Program-made: the position numbers and the translations under genes
Notes under the pieces: generated by a model
What the model was told of the DNA's origin: nothing
Database searches by the model: none
The model's input: only the letters and a program-made list of their open reading frames with translations
Part shown: one piece after another, positions 27,954 through 36,497 of the stretch
Numbering within the stretch: the stretch's first letter is position 1
Layout: each line of letters starts with the position of its first letter
Source: Aeromicrobium flavum
Lineage (GTDB): Bacteria; Actinomycetota; Actinomycetes; Propionibacteriales; Nocardioidaceae
DNA: 64,000 bases
NCBI RefSeq assembly: GCF_007992115.1
Contig: NZ_BJZQ01000014.1
Span: forward strand, 27,959-91,958
Direction of reading: 5' to 3'

Positions 27954-28318
27954 AGGCGCTCGAGCATCCCGAGCTTGAAGTTGAGCGTCTCGCCGGAGAT
28001 CTCACCCTCGGTGGTCTCGCCGTCATCGCCGTCGAGGAAGACGATGCCGTCCTCGACGCGGTACGCGCCCCGGCGGAAGTCGACGTTGCCCTCGAAGTCC
28101 TCGGTGTACGTGCCGTCCTCGGCGAAGTGCACCGTCCAGTCGGCGTCGTCGGCACGCCACGAGCCCACCAGCGCGGCGCGCGGATCGTCGGACGGCACGG
28201 TCGCGCTGGGCGTGGCCGTGGTCGGATCCGCGGGGGTCGCGGGCTCGTCCTTGGCGCATCCGGCCAGGGCGGCCACCAGGACTGTCGCGACGGCCGTCGC
28301 AACCAGACGTGAGGACAT
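27950..28318 (-). CDS. Lipoprotein of unknown function upstream of nucS
   Basis: 122 residues. Signal peptide with lipobox LAGC (Cys21), a Thr/Pro/Ser-rich linker, then a small beta-rich domain with [29 protein letters not shown], similar in style to lipocalin-like or META-type 'GSW' domains. Anchored outside the cytoplasmic membrane. It shares a transcript with nucS, but no functional link is known. ATG 28318 follows GGGAG. Confidence 0.75.
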   Translation of the reverse strand: MSSRLVATAVATVLVAALAGCAKDEPATPADPTTATPSATVPSDDPRAALVGSWRADDADWTVHFAEDGTYTEDFEGNVDFRRGAYRVEDGIVFLDGDDGETTEGEISGETLNFKLGMLERL

Positions 28319-28347
28319 GGGACTCCCATCGAGACATCGGTGCTGTC

Positions 28348-28357
28348 ACGCTACCCT
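28348..28357. promoter_or_regulatory. Overlapping divergent -10 boxes (lipoprotein-nucS and hbd)
   Basis: ACGCTACCCT contains a minus-strand TAGCGT (28353-28348) and a plus-strand TACCCT (28352-28357) that share two base pairs. Transcription in the two directions should compete for polymerase. Confidence 0.4.
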
Positions 28358-28413
28358 TTCACGAACGCTCGCCGGGAAGCAGCACCGGCCTGCCCAGCCA
28401 GAAGGAGAATTTG

Positions 28414-29604
28414 ATGGCGGAGATCGTGGATCGCATCACGGCCGACGACGAGGGTGGCCGGATCGCCCGGACACTGCTCTTCCCCTACCTGAACCACGCC
28501 GCCACGATGTACGGCGACGGCTACGCCACGGCCGCCGACATCGATGCCGGCATGCGCTTCGGCTGCGGCTACCCGATCGGCCCGCTGGCCCTCGTGGACG
28601 CGCTCGGCGCCAAGACCGTCGTCGACGGCCTGAACGAGCAGTTCGCCCAGACCGGCGACCCGCTGCACCAGCCCGCTCCCGCCCTGGTCGAGGTCGCGGA
28701 CTCGGGCGCCGCCTTCACGGGTGAGGGCGCCGACGGCACCCCCGTCCCCACCGTCAAGCGCCCCGTCAGCTCGGTCGGCGTCGTCGGCACCGGCACGATG
28801 GCCTCGGGCATCGCCCAGGTCTTCGCCCAGGCCGGCTACGACGTCGTCTACGTCGGCCGCTCGCAGGAGAAGCTCGACGGCGTCGTCGGCTACGTGACGA
28901 AGAACCTCGACCGCGCCGTCGCCAAGGGCAAGCTGGACGAGGCCGGCAAGGACGCCGTCCTCGCGCGGCTCACCGGCGCCACCGAGCGTGAGGCCCTCGC
29001 CGACGTCGACCTCGTCGTCGAGGCGATCGCCGAGGACCTCGACATCAAGCTCGAGCTCTTCCGTGACCTCGACCGGATCTGCAAGCCCGGCGCCATCTTG
29101 GCCACGACGACCTCGTCGCTGTCCATCCGCGCCTGCGCCGACGCCACGGCCCGCCCGGCCGACGTCATCGGCATGCACTTCTTCAACCCCGCGCCGGTCA
29201 TGAAGCTCGTCGAGGTCGTCACGACCGAGGCCACCGATCCCGACGTCGACGAGACGGTCCGTGCGCTCTGCCTGGCCACGGGCAAGCACCCGGTCTCGTG
29301 CGGCGACCGCGCCGGCTTCATCGTCAACGCGCTGCTGTTCCCGTACCTGAACGACGCGATCAAGCTGCAGGAGTCCGGCGCCGCCTCGATGGAGACCATC
29401 GACACGGCGATGAAGGAGACCAAGCTGCCGATGGGTCCGTTCGAGCTGCTCGACGTGGTCGGCAACGACGTGTCGCTGGCGATCCAGGAGACGCTCGTCG
29501 GCGCGTTCGGCCACGAGGGCTGGCAGCCGGCCGAGTCGCTCAAGCAGGTCGTCGCCGAGGGCAGGCTCGGTCGCAAGACCAAGGCGGGCTTCCACACCTA
29601 CTGA
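28414..29604 (+). CDS. hbd: 3-hydroxyacyl-CoA dehydrogenase with duplicated C-terminal domain
   Basis: Oxidises or forms 3-hydroxyacyl-CoA with NAD(H); likely acts on acetoacetyl/3-hydroxybutyryl-CoA here. 396 residues. The NAD-binding Rossmann domain starts late, around residue 122 (GVVGTGTMASGIAQVFAQAG), with FFNPAPVMKLVEVV holding the active-site region. The usual C-terminal domain follows (GFIVNALLFPYLNDAIKL..., MGPFELLDVVG). Residues 15-65 (ARTLLFPYLNHAATMYGDGY..., YPIGPLALVDALG) look like a second copy of that C-terminal domain placed in front. ATG 28414 follows GAAGGAG by 6 bases. Confidence 0.88.
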   Translation: MAEIVDRITADDEGGRIARTLLFPYLNHAATMYGDGYATAADIDAGMRFGCGYPIGPLALVDALGAKTVVDGLNEQFAQTGDPLHQPAPALVEVADSGAAFTGEGADGTPVPTVKRPVSSVGVVGTGTMASGIAQVFAQAGYDVVYVGRSQEKLDGVVGYVTKNLDRAVAKGKLDEAGKDAVLARLTGATEREALADVDLVVEAIAEDLDIKLELFRDLDRICKPGAILATTTSSLSIRACADATARPADVIGMHFFNPAPVMKLVEVVTTEATDPDVDETVRALCLATGKHPVSCGDRAGFIVNALLFPYLNDAIKLQESGAASMETIDTAMKETKLPMGPFELLDVVGNDVSLAIQETLVGAFGHEGWQPAESLKQVVAEGRLGRKTKAGFHTY

Positions 29605-29627
29605 GCCGCCCACGCCTCATCAGCCGC

Positions 29628-29656
29628 ATGGCCCCGATCGGTACGATCGGGGCCAT
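29628..29656. promoter_or_regulatory. Palindrome spanning promoter and start of the next gene
   Basis: Perfect 13-bp arms (29628-29640 and 29644-29656, ATGGCCCCGATCG and its complement) around GTA. It contains a -10 box TACGAT (29642-29647), 7 bases before ATG 29655. It can end the hbd transcript and also be an operator. Confidence 0.55.
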
Positions 29657-29930
29657 GTCGCGTCGTAAGGCTGCTGCCGCCCGGGCAGCCCGGCGCGAGC
29701 CCCCGGCCCAGCGCGAGGAGCTCGTGCGCCGACGCTCCGGTGACTTCTGGCAGCGGTTCATCACCGGCGCCACGTCGAGCAACCCGTACCGGTGCCCGGG
29801 GTGCGACCAGCTGATCCCGCCCGCGACGCCGCACTACGTGGTGTGGCCCGACGTGCCGAGCCTGCTGGAGACCGCCGGCATCAACGAACGACGGCACTGG
29901 CACCGGGCCTGCTGGCAGCGGCAGTCCTGA
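29655..29930 (+). CDS. Small conserved actinobacterial protein, zinc-ribbon-like
   Basis: 91 residues. Basic N-terminus (MSRRKAAAARAARREPP), then RCPGCDQLIPPATPHYVVWPD and RRHWHRACW. The Cys-x-x-Cys plus later His and Cys suggest one zinc site. Such proteins are annotated as hypothetical in actinobacteria; I know no function. The ATG 29655 fits a leaderless transcript and starts inside a palindrome. Confidence 0.7.
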   Translation: MSRRKAAAARAARREPPAQREELVRRRSGDFWQRFITGATSSNPYRCPGCDQLIPPATPHYVVWPDVPSLLETAGINERRHWHRACWQRQS

Positions 29931-29946
29931 CGTCGGCCCGCTCGGG

Positions 29947-29958
29947 CAGGATGGTGCC
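29947..29958 (+). promoter_or_regulatory. Leaderless -10-like box for the hydrolase gene
   Basis: CAGGAT (29947-29952), 6 bases, then GTG 29959. Weaker match than the others. Confidence 0.35.
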
Positions 29959-30738
29959 GTGAAGAAGATCACCGGCTCCTCGGTCCTGCCCGCACGTCGT
30001 GAGGACATCGAGCTCACGACCGCCGACGGCCTGACGCTGGTGGGCGAGCTGGCGCTGCCCGCCGACCGCGCCCCGGTCGCCACGATGATCTGCCTGCATC
30101 CGTTGCCCACACACGGGGGGATGATGGACAGCCAGGTCTTCCGCAAGGCGGCCCACCGACTGCCCGCCCTCGCCGACATCGCGGTGCTGCGCTTCAACAC
30201 GCGCGGCACCGAGAGCGTGCGGGGACGCAGCGAGGGCGAGTTCGATCAGGCGGTGGGGGAGCGGTTCGACGTCGCCGCCGCGATCGAGTACGCCGAGTTC
30301 GCCGAACTGCCGAACCTGTGGATCGTCGGCTGGTCGTTCGGCACCGACCTGGCCCTGATGTACGGACTGGAGCCCGACGTCGCCGGCGCGATCCTGCTGT
30401 CGCCACCGCTGAGGTTCAGTGCGCCCGAGCACCTCGCCGCGTGGGCGCAGGACGGCCGCCCGCTGACCGCGCTGGTGCCGGAGTTCGACGACTACCTGCG
30501 TCCGGCGGAGGCCCGCGAGCGCTTCGCGGCCGTGCCGCAGGCCGAGGTCGTCGCCGTCGACGGCGCCAAGCACCTCTGGGTCGGCGACACCGAGCGCGTG
30601 CTCGACGAGATCGTCGCGCGGCTGAACCCCGCCGTCGCCCTGCCGTTGCCGCGGGAGTGGGACGGACCGATGGAGCGAGCCGACTCCTCGGCGTACGCCG
30701 ACCGCACCACCGCGGTCTTCAAGGACAAGCCGCGCTGA
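29959..30738 (+). CDS. Alpha/beta hydrolase
   Basis: 259 residues, cytosolic. Nucleophile elbow GWSFG (Ser126), oxyanion region CLHPLPTHGG, and a likely catalytic His in AKHLWVGD. RFNTRGTESVRG resembles the YcfP/dienelactone-hydrolase-like 'alpha/beta hydrolase family' used on small esters or acyl groups. The substrate is not readable. The C-terminal 40 residues (PREWDGPMERADSSAYADRTT...) are polar and not part of the fold. GTG 29959 is supported by a -10-like box at 6 bases. Convergent with the DUF1624-type gene. Confidence 0.8.
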   Translation: MKKITGSSVLPARREDIELTTADGLTLVGELALPADRAPVATMICLHPLPTHGGMMDSQVFRKAAHRLPALADIAVLRFNTRGTESVRGRSEGEFDQAVGERFDVAAAIEYAEFAELPNLWIVGWSFGTDLALMYGLEPDVAGAILLSPPLRFSAPEHLAAWAQDGRPLTALVPEFDDYLRPAEARERFAAVPQAEVVAVDGAKHLWVGDTERVLDEIVARLNPAVALPLPREWDGPMERADSSAYADRTTAVFKDKPR

Positions 30739-30741
30739 TCC

Positions 30742-31785
30742 TCAGGCGGCGGTGTCCGCGGCCCCCCGGGCGCGCGTCACGAGGACGTGCAGCGCCTGCT
30801 CCAGCGGTCCACGCCGGAACCGCACGAACCACGCACCGGCCACGGCCAGGGCGATGACCACGGTCCAGGCGGCGAGCGCTCCCGAGCCCTCTTCCAGGGC
30901 GGGATCGATCCCGATCGCGACGGCGTACGCCACGAGGTGCGCGACGTAGAGCGTCAGCGTCATCCGGCCCACCGCCTCGAGGGGGCGGAGCAGGCCGCGG
31001 GCGTGCGGCGTGAGCAGCAGCGAGGCGGCCAGCACTCCGAGGCAGATCGCCAGGGCGGACGCGGCCTCCAGCGGGTTGACGGACCGGTGGTCGGACCGGA
31101 GCGCTTGCGTGAGGATCGCCTCGCCGAACAGGTCCTTCAGGCGGAGGCGGTCACTGAGGTCGAGCGCGAACGCGTGCAGGGCGATACCGGTCCCGAGCCC
31201 CACCACGACCAGACCGGCCAGCACCGAGGCGCGCAGGCGCAGGCGGCCGAGCCCGAGGCCGACGAGCAGGAATCCGGTCCACTGCCCGGCGGGGTAGGGC
31301 TGGCCCACGAGGAGCTCGCCGACGGGATCGCTCGCGAGCTCGGGGAGCTCGCGCGCTGCGAGCGCCACGAGCAATGGACCACCCAGCGCGAGCGCCGTGC
31401 CCACGGCCAGCGTCGGCAGCGGCCCGCTGTGCAGCAGCGGCAGGGCCAGGACGAAGAAGACGGCGTAGGACGTGAGGATGACGGCGACGGGCGTGCCGAG
31501 GGCCGTCAGGGCGGCGCCGAGCCCGGCCAGCACGGCCGACCTCGCGAGGACGGCGAGGCGGTCGTCGGCCCTCCGGCGTCTCGCGTGCGGCGTCGGGCCG
31601 CCGGTGGACAGGGCCAGGGAGAAGCCGGCGACCACGACGAACAGCACCGCCGCGCGGCCGTCGCCGACATGGTGCCAGGACGCAGCGACGCCCGGATCGA
31701 AGTCGATCCGGGCGTCGAGGTGGGCGACCACCATGCCGATCAGCGCGAGTCCGCGGGCGACGTCCAGCCCGCGGACTCGCGTCAT
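30742..31785 (-). CDS. DUF1624/DUF418-type acyltransferase-like membrane protein
   Basis: 347 residues, about 9-10 membrane helices. The N-terminus RGLDVARGLALIGMVVAHL is the hallmark of the heparan-alpha-glucosaminide N-acetyltransferase-like (DUF1624) and DUF418 groups, with His in HL as the candidate acyl acceptor. The C-terminal half (GRMTLTLYVAHLVAYAV) is DUF418-like. It probably moves acyl groups across the membrane onto a sugar or polymer; that is inference. It starts 13 bp after the ccr stop on the same strand, so may be cotranscribed. Confidence 0.75.
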   Translation of the reverse strand: MTRVRGLDVARGLALIGMVVAHLDARIDFDPGVAASWHHVGDGRAAVLFVVVAGFSLALSTGGPTPHARRRRADDRLAVLARSAVLAGLGAALTALGTPVAVILTSYAVFFVLALPLLHSGPLPTLAVGTALALGGPLLVALAARELPELASDPVGELLVGQPYPAGQWTGFLLVGLGLGRLRLRASVLAGLVVVGLGTGIALHAFALDLSDRLRLKDLFGEAILTQALRSDHRSVNPLEAASALAICLGVLAASLLLTPHARGLLRPLEAVGRMTLTLYVAHLVAYAVAIGIDPALEEGSGALAAWTVVIALAVAGAWFVRFRRGPLEQALHVLVTRARGAADTAA

Positions 31786-31798
31786 CGGCGGTGACTGA

Positions 31799-33136
31799 TC
31801 AGATGCCGCGGAAGCGGTTGATCTCCGCCAGGTGCTTGGCGCGCTTCTCCTCGTCGGAGACGCCCAGGCCCTCCTCCGGGGCCAGCGCGAGCACGCCGAC
31901 CTTGCCCTGGTGCTTGTTGTGGTGCACGTCGAGCGCGGCCTGGCCGGTGTCCTCGAGCTTGTACACCTTCGACACGGTCGGGTGGATGAGGCCCTTGTCG
32001 ATCAGGCGGTTGGCCTCGTAGGCCTCCCGGTAGTTCGCGAAGTGCGAGCTCTTGATGTTCTTCAGGTTCATCCACAGGTAGCGGTTGTCGTACTGGTGCA
32101 TGTAGCCCGAGGTCGACGCGCAGGTGATGATCGTGCCGCCCTTGCGCGCGACGTAGACGCTGGCGCCGAACGTCTCGCGACCCGGGTGCTCGAAGACGAT
32201 GTCGGGATCCTCGCCACCGGTGAGCTCGCGGATCTTCTTGCCGAAGCGCTTCCACTCCGACGGGTCCTGGGTGTTCTCGTCCTTCCAGAACTTGTAGCCC
32301 TCGGCCGAGCGGTCGATGATGTGCTCGGCGCCGAGCGAGCGCACGATCTCGGCCTTCTCGGGGCTGGAGACGACGCACACCGGAATGGCGCCGCCGGTGA
32401 GGGCCATCTGCGTGGCGTAGGAGCCCAGGCCACCCGAGGCGCCCCAGATCAGGACGACGTCGCCCTGCTTCATGTTGGCGCCGTTCTTGCTCACCAGCTG
32501 GCGGTAGGCGGTGGAGTTGACCAAGCCGGGGGAGGCGGCCTCCTCCCACGTCAGGTGGGCGGGCTTCGGCATGAGCTGGTTCGACTTGACGATCGCGAGC
32601 TCGGCGAGGCCGCCGAAGTTCGTCTCGAAGCCCCAGATGCGCTGCTGGGGGTCCATCATCGTGTCGTCGTGGCCGTCGGGGCTCTCGAGCTCGACCGAGA
32701 GGCAGTGTGCGACGACCTCCTGGCCGGCCTTCCAGGCGTTGACGCCCGGGCCCGTGCGCAGCACGACGCCGGCGAGGTCGGACCCGACCACGTGGTAGGG
32801 CAGGTCGTGGCGCTTGGAGTACTCCGAGAGCTTGCCGTAGCGCTCGAGGAAGCCGAACGTCGAGACCGGCTCGAAGATCGAGGTCCAGACGGTGTTGTAG
32901 TTGATCGCGCTGGCCATGACGGCGACGAGGGCCTCACCCGGAGCGAGCTCGGGCAGCGGCACGTCGTCCAGGTGCAGGCTCTTGCGGGGGTCCTTGTCCT
33001 TGGTGGCGATCCCCTCGAACATCTTCTCCTCGTCCTTGTGGACGGTGATGCCCCGGTAGGTCTGGGGCAGTTCGAGGTTCTGGTACGTCTCGGCGGAGCG
33101 GTCGCCGGACATGATGGCGTCGAGGATGTGCTGCAC
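31799..33136 (-). CDS. ccr: Crotonyl-CoA carboxylase/reductase
   Basis: Reductive carboxylation of crotonyl-CoA with CO2 and NADPH to ethylmalonyl-CoA, the key step of the ethylmalonyl-CoA pathway; also makes extender units for polyketides. 445 residues, MDR fold. Seen: SAINYNTVWTSIFEPVSTF, GSDLAGVV, the nucleotide motif WGASGGLGSYATQMA, and GFETNFGGLAELAIVK, all typical of Ccr. GTG 33136 follows GAAGGA on this strand. A CO2-free crotonyl-CoA reductase is the only close alternative. Confidence 0.93.
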   Translation of the reverse strand: MQHILDAIMSGDRSAETYQNLELPQTYRGITVHKDEEKMFEGIATKDKDPRKSLHLDDVPLPELAPGEALVAVMASAINYNTVWTSIFEPVSTFGFLERYGKLSEYSKRHDLPYHVVGSDLAGVVLRTGPGVNAWKAGQEVVAHCLSVELESPDGHDDTMMDPQQRIWGFETNFGGLAELAIVKSNQLMPKPAHLTWEEAASPGLVNSTAYRQLVSKNGANMKQGDVVLIWGASGGLGSYATQMALTGGAIPVCVVSSPEKAEIVRSLGAEHIIDRSAEGYKFWKDENTQDPSEWKRFGKKIRELTGGEDPDIVFEHPGRETFGASVYVARKGGTIITCASTSGYMHQYDNRYLWMNLKNIKSSHFANYREAYEANRLIDKGLIHPTVSKVYKLEDTGQAALDVHHNKHQGKVGVLALAPEEGLGVSDEEKRAKHLAEINRFRGI

Positions 33137-33178
33137 AGGGGGTCCTTCGCGTCGGTGAGGCCAGAGTGGTCTGCGGAG

Positions 33179-33205
33179 ATGTTACTGGCGGGAAACATGT
33201 CCCGC
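33179..33205 (-). promoter_or_regulatory. Promoter and operator candidate for ccr
   Basis: Minus strand -10 TAACAT (33184-33179). Just upstream is a dyad GCGGGA-aacatg-TCCCGC (33188-33205) covering the expected -35. It suggests a repressor or activator site; the regulator is unknown. Confidence 0.4.
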
Positions 33206-33237
33206 GAGCCGGGAGCGGGGTGAGCCCGCGACCGCGA

Positions 33238-33684
33238 TCAGTGGGAGGCGGCGGGTTGCACCAGTTCGACCAGTACGCCGCCGGCGTCCTTCGGGTGAAC
33301 GAAGTTGACGCGGCTGTCGGACGTGCCCCGCTTCGGGGTGTCGTACAGCAGGCGCACGCCGCGGTCGCGCAGGGTGGTGGAGACCGCGTCGATGTCGGTG
33401 ACACGGTACGCCAACTGCTGGATGCCCGGACCGTTGCGGTCGAGGAACTTGGCGATCGTGGACTCGGCGCTCAGCGGCGCGAGCAGCTGGATGCAGGAGC
33501 CGGAGTCGCCGACGGCGAGCATCGCCTCGCGGACGCCCTGCTCCTCGTTGACCTCCTCGTGGATCGATTCGAGACCGAAGACACGCGAGTAGAACTCGAT
33601 CGCGTCGTCGAGGTCGGGGACGGCGATGCCGACGTGGTCGATGGCAGTGAGCAGGTGGCCCGGAACGAGCGTGTCGCTGGTCAT
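33238..33684 (-). CDS. mce: Methylmalonyl-CoA/ethylmalonyl-CoA epimerase
   Basis: VOC-fold metalloenzyme that inverts C2 of 2-alkylmalonyl-CoA. 148 residues. Metal ligands visible: His17 (AIDHVGIAV), Gln in CIQLLAP and Glu140 (VLVELVQ). Where the Propionibacterium enzyme has a metal-binding His, this one reads IQQLAYRV with Gln. I recall the same in other actinobacterial homologues. ATG 33684 is leaderless (TAGGCT 7 bases upstream); residues before it in the open frame are not conserved. It precedes ccr by 101 bp on the same strand. Confidence 0.88.
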   Translation of the reverse strand: MTSDTLVPGHLLTAIDHVGIAVPDLDDAIEFYSRVFGLESIHEEVNEEQGVREAMLAVGDSGSCIQLLAPLSAESTIAKFLDRNGPGIQQLAYRVTDIDAVSTTLRDRGVRLLYDTPKRGTSDSRVNFVHPKDAGGVLVELVQPAASH

Positions 33685-33697
33685 GCCGCGCAGCCTA
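33685..33697 (-). promoter_or_regulatory. Leaderless -10 box for mce
   Basis: Minus strand TAGGCT (33697-33692), 7 bases, ATG at 33684. Confidence 0.55.
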
Positions 33698-33751
33698 GTA
33701 CGGGTCCTTCGGCCCTTTCGCATGGACCGCTCGCGGGGTCACCATGGGGGT

Positions 33752-34177
33752 ATGGACACCACCGCGATCACCGAACTGACCGGGAACGAGCCCTGGGACT
33801 TCATCAGCGACCACACCTTCGGACGGCTCGGCCTGACCATCCTGGGTCAGCCGGAGATCTTCCCCGTCAACTACACGGTGGCGGGCCGCTCGATCGTCTT
33901 CCGCACCGCCGAGGGCACCAAGCTCATGGGCGTGCTGCTGGAGAGCCGCGTGGCCTTCGAGGTCGACGAGGTGGCCGAGGGCGGCGCGACGAGCGTCGTG
34001 GTCAAGGGAACGGCCCGCAAGATCGAGACCGAGGCCGAGCTCGAGGAGCTCGACCTGGAGGACCTGCACTCGTGGGTGCCGACCCTGAAGTACAACCTCG
34101 TCGTCATCGACGTGGACGAGATCTCGGGCCGCCGATTCCGCTTCGGTCCCGAGCCGGACCTGACGCCTGTGATGTAG
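33752..34177 (+). CDS. Pyridoxamine 5'-phosphate oxidase-family (FMN-binding split barrel) protein
   Basis: 141 residues. Starts [28 protein letters not shown], then [21 protein letters not shown] and VAFEVDEV, the split-barrel order of small PPOX-type flavin proteins in actinobacteria. Members bind FMN, F420 or heme. The cofactor and reaction here are unknown. ATG 33752 follows GGGGGT; an ATG about 40 codons upstream in frame would overlap the mce gene antisense and lacks support. Confidence 0.8.
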   Translation: MDTTAITELTGNEPWDFISDHTFGRLGLTILGQPEIFPVNYTVAGRSIVFRTAEGTKLMGVLLESRVAFEVDEVAEGGATSVVVKGTARKIETEAELEELDLEDLHSWVPTLKYNLVVIDVDEISGRRFRFGPEPDLTPVM

Positions 34178-34211
34178 GGCACGCCCGGTCGGGGGTGATC
34201 GTCCCCGCGGG

Positions 34212-34217
34212 TACAGT
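34212..34217 (+). promoter_or_regulatory. -10 box for the thiolase gene
   Basis: TACAGT (34212-34217). Transcription would start near 34224, leaving a 27-nt leader with GAAGGAG (34236-34242). Confidence 0.45.
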
Positions 34218-34250
34218 GACCCCAACGCACGCACCGAAGGAGCACGTTCC

Positions 34251-35444
34251 ATGACCACTTCCGTCATCGTCGCCGGAGCCCGGACCCCCATCGGTCGCCT
34301 CCAGGGCGGCCTCAAGACGCTGTCCGGTTCCGATCTCGGCGGCATCGCCATCAAGGGCGCGCTCGAGCGTGCCGGAGTCAACGGCGACCAGGTCGACTAC
34401 GTGATCATGGGCCAGGTCCTCGGCGCCGGCGCGGGCCAGGTCCCGGCCCGTCAGGCCGCGTTCAAGGGCGGCATCCCGCTCGACGTCCCGGCGCTCACGA
34501 TCAACAAGGTGTGCCTGTCGGGCATCAACGCGATCGCGCTGGCCGACCAGCTGATCCGCGCCGGCGAGTACGACGTCGTCGTCGCCGGCGGCCAGGAGTC
34601 GATGACCCAGGCCCCGCACCTGCTGACGGGCTCGCGCGACGGCCACAAGTACGGCAAGGTCACGATGCTCGACCACATGGAGTACGACGGCCTGTGGGAC
34701 GCGCTGACCGACCAGGCGATGGGCTCGCTCACCGAGCAGCGCAACGCCACCACCGACACGCTCACGCGTGAGGCGCAGGACGCGTTCGGCGCCCGGTCGC
34801 ACCAGCTCGCCGCCGCAGCGCAGAAGAACGGCGTGTTCGACGACGAGATCGTCCCCGTCGAGATCCCGCAGCGCAAGGGCGATCCGGTCGTCGTCTCCAC
34901 CGACGAGGGCGTCCGTGGCGACACCACCGGCGAGTCGCTGGGCCGCCTGCGCCCCGCGTTCTCCAAGGAGGGCACGATCACGGCCGGCACCGCCAGCCAG
35001 ATCTCCGACGGCGCCTGCGCCGTGGTCGTCATGAGCAAGGCGAAGGCCGAGGAGCTCGGCCTCACCTGGCTCGCCGAGATCGGCGCCCACGGCAACGTGT
35101 CCGGTCCCGACTCGACGCTGCAGGAGCAGCCGGCCAACGCGATCCTGAAGGCCGCCGAGAAGGAGGGCATCGCTGCCTCCGACATCGACCTGTTCGAGCT
35201 CAACGAGGCCTTCGCGGCCGTGGGCATCGTCTCGGCCGAGAAGCTCGGCGTCAGCGAGGACAAGGTCAACGTCAACGGCGGCGCGATCGCGCTCGGTCAC
35301 CCGATCGGCATGAGCGGCGCCCGCATCGTGCTGCACCTGGCGCTGGAGCTCCAGCGTCGCGGCGGCGGCACCGGTGCCGCGGCCCTGTGCGGCGGCGGTG
35401 GCCAGGGCGACGCCCTGATCATCCGCGTCCCGCAGCAGGCCTGA
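34251..35444 (+). CDS. phaA: Acetyl-CoA C-acetyltransferase (thiolase)
   Basis: Condenses two acetyl-CoA to acetoacetyl-CoA or the reverse. 397 residues. Catalytic Cys88 ([12 protein letters not shown]), NEAFAAV, His in [11 protein letters not shown] and the second Cys in [11 protein letters not shown]. This is the biosynthetic/degradative thiolase family; its place between mce and meaB suggests it feeds the ethylmalonyl-CoA route. ATG 34251 has GAAGGAG 8 bases upstream. Confidence 0.93.
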   Translation: MTTSVIVAGARTPIGRLQGGLKTLSGSDLGGIAIKGALERAGVNGDQVDYVIMGQVLGAGAGQVPARQAAFKGGIPLDVPALTINKVCLSGINAIALADQLIRAGEYDVVVAGGQESMTQAPHLLTGSRDGHKYGKVTMLDHMEYDGLWDALTDQAMGSLTEQRNATTDTLTREAQDAFGARSHQLAAAAQKNGVFDDEIVPVEIPQRKGDPVVVSTDEGVRGDTTGESLGRLRPAFSKEGTITAGTASQISDGACAVVVMSKAKAEELGLTWLAEIGAHGNVSGPDSTLQEQPANAILKAAEKEGIAASDIDLFELNEAFAAVGIVSAEKLGVSEDKVNVNGGAIALGHPIGMSGARIVLHLALELQRRGGGTGAAALCGGGGQGDALIIRVPQQA

Positions 35445-35467
35445 TCGGCCACCGCGAAGCTGCGGAG

Positions 35468-36421
35468 TTGAACCACAGGACCGTCGACGTCGCCGACCTG
35501 GTCTCGCGGGCGCAAGCCGGCGAGGCCAGGTCGGTGGCACGTCTGATCACGTTGGTCGAGACCGAGTCCGACCACCTGCGCGAGGTCAGCGCCGCCCTGG
35601 CGCCGCTGGTCGGGAACGCGCACGTCATCGGCCTCACCGGCTCGCCCGGCGTCGGCAAGTCGACCACCACCTCGGCGCTCGTCACCGAGCTGCGCGCCCG
35701 CGGGCGCCGCGTCGGGGTGCTCGCGGTCGATCCGACCTCGCCGTTCAGCGGGGGCGCCCTGCTGGGCGATCGCGTGCGGATGCAGGACCACGCCACCGAC
35801 CCCGACGTCTACATCCGCTCGATGGCCAGCCGCGGTCACCTCGGCGGCCTGTCGTGGGCGACGCCCCAGGCCATCCGCGTCCTCGACGCGGCGGGGTGCG
35901 ACGTCGTGCTGCTCGAGACCGTCGGCGTCGGGCAGTCCGAGGTCGAGGTCGCCGGGCTGGCCGACACCACCGTCGTGCTGCTCGCGCCCGGGATGGGCGA
36001 CGGCATCCAGGCGGCGAAGGCCGGGATCCTCGAGATCGGCGACGTCTTCTGCGTCAACAAGGCTGACCGTGACGGCGCCACCACGACCCGGCGCGAGCTG
36101 CGCACCATGCTGTCGATGTCGGATCGTCACGACGGGTGGAAGCGGCCCATCGACCTGACCGTCGCCACCGAGGGCACGGGCGTCCCCGAACTCGTCGACC
36201 ACCTCCAGCAGCACGCCGCGCACCTGCGCACCTCCGGCGAGCTGGCGCGCCGCCGCACCGACCGCCTGCGTCGCGAGATCCAGGCGATCGCGCTCGACCA
36301 GGTCCGGCGCCGGTTCGTCATCGACGGCGGGGGAGAGCTCGACACCCTCGCCCTGCGGGCCCTCGCGGGCGACATCGACCCCTTCTCCGCGGCCGACGTG
36401 TTACTCGCGGGGCTGGAGTGA
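35468..36421 (+). CDS. meaB: MeaB-type GTPase, mutase chaperone
   Basis: G3E-family GTPase that loads and protects adenosylcobalamin in acyl-CoA mutases. 317 residues. P-loop GSPGVGKSTTTSAL, AVDPTSPFSGGALLGDRVRMQ, YIRSMASRGHLGG, ETVGVGQSE and NKADRDG. The start is uncertain: TTG 35468 (LNHRTVDVADLV) gives the usual N-terminus, 23 bp after the thiolase stop, but the purine stretch GCGGAG touches it. Translational coupling to phaA is likely. Its client would be the Ecm-type mutase 10 kb upstream. Confidence 0.9.
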   Translation: MNHRTVDVADLVSRAQAGEARSVARLITLVETESDHLREVSAALAPLVGNAHVIGLTGSPGVGKSTTTSALVTELRARGRRVGVLAVDPTSPFSGGALLGDRVRMQDHATDPDVYIRSMASRGHLGGLSWATPQAIRVLDAAGCDVVLLETVGVGQSEVEVAGLADTTVVLLAPGMGDGIQAAKAGILEIGDVFCVNKADRDGATTTRRELRTMLSMSDRHDGWKRPIDLTVATEGTGVPELVDHLQQHAAHLRTSGELARRRTDRLRREIQAIALDQVRRRFVIDGGGELDTLALRALAGDIDPFSAADVLLAGLE

Positions 36422-36462
36422 AAATTGTTGCAACGACGCTGAAATTCGCCGGTCGCGCCTCC

Positions 36463-36477
36463 CGGGGATGATCCCCG
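36463..36477. promoter_or_regulatory. 15-bp palindrome after meaB
   Basis: CGGGGATGATCCCCG, 7-base arms around one base, 8 bases upstream of the next gene's -10. Could be an operator or the end of meaB transcription. A second small dyad, GTTGCAAC, is at 36427-36434. Confidence 0.35.
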
Positions 36478-36485
36478 CGGTTCGA

Positions 36486-36497
36486 AACAATCGGGTC
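36486..36497 (+). promoter_or_regulatory. Leaderless -10-like box for the 51-residue protein
   Basis: AACAAT (36486-36491), 6 bases, then GTG 36498. Confidence 0.4.
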
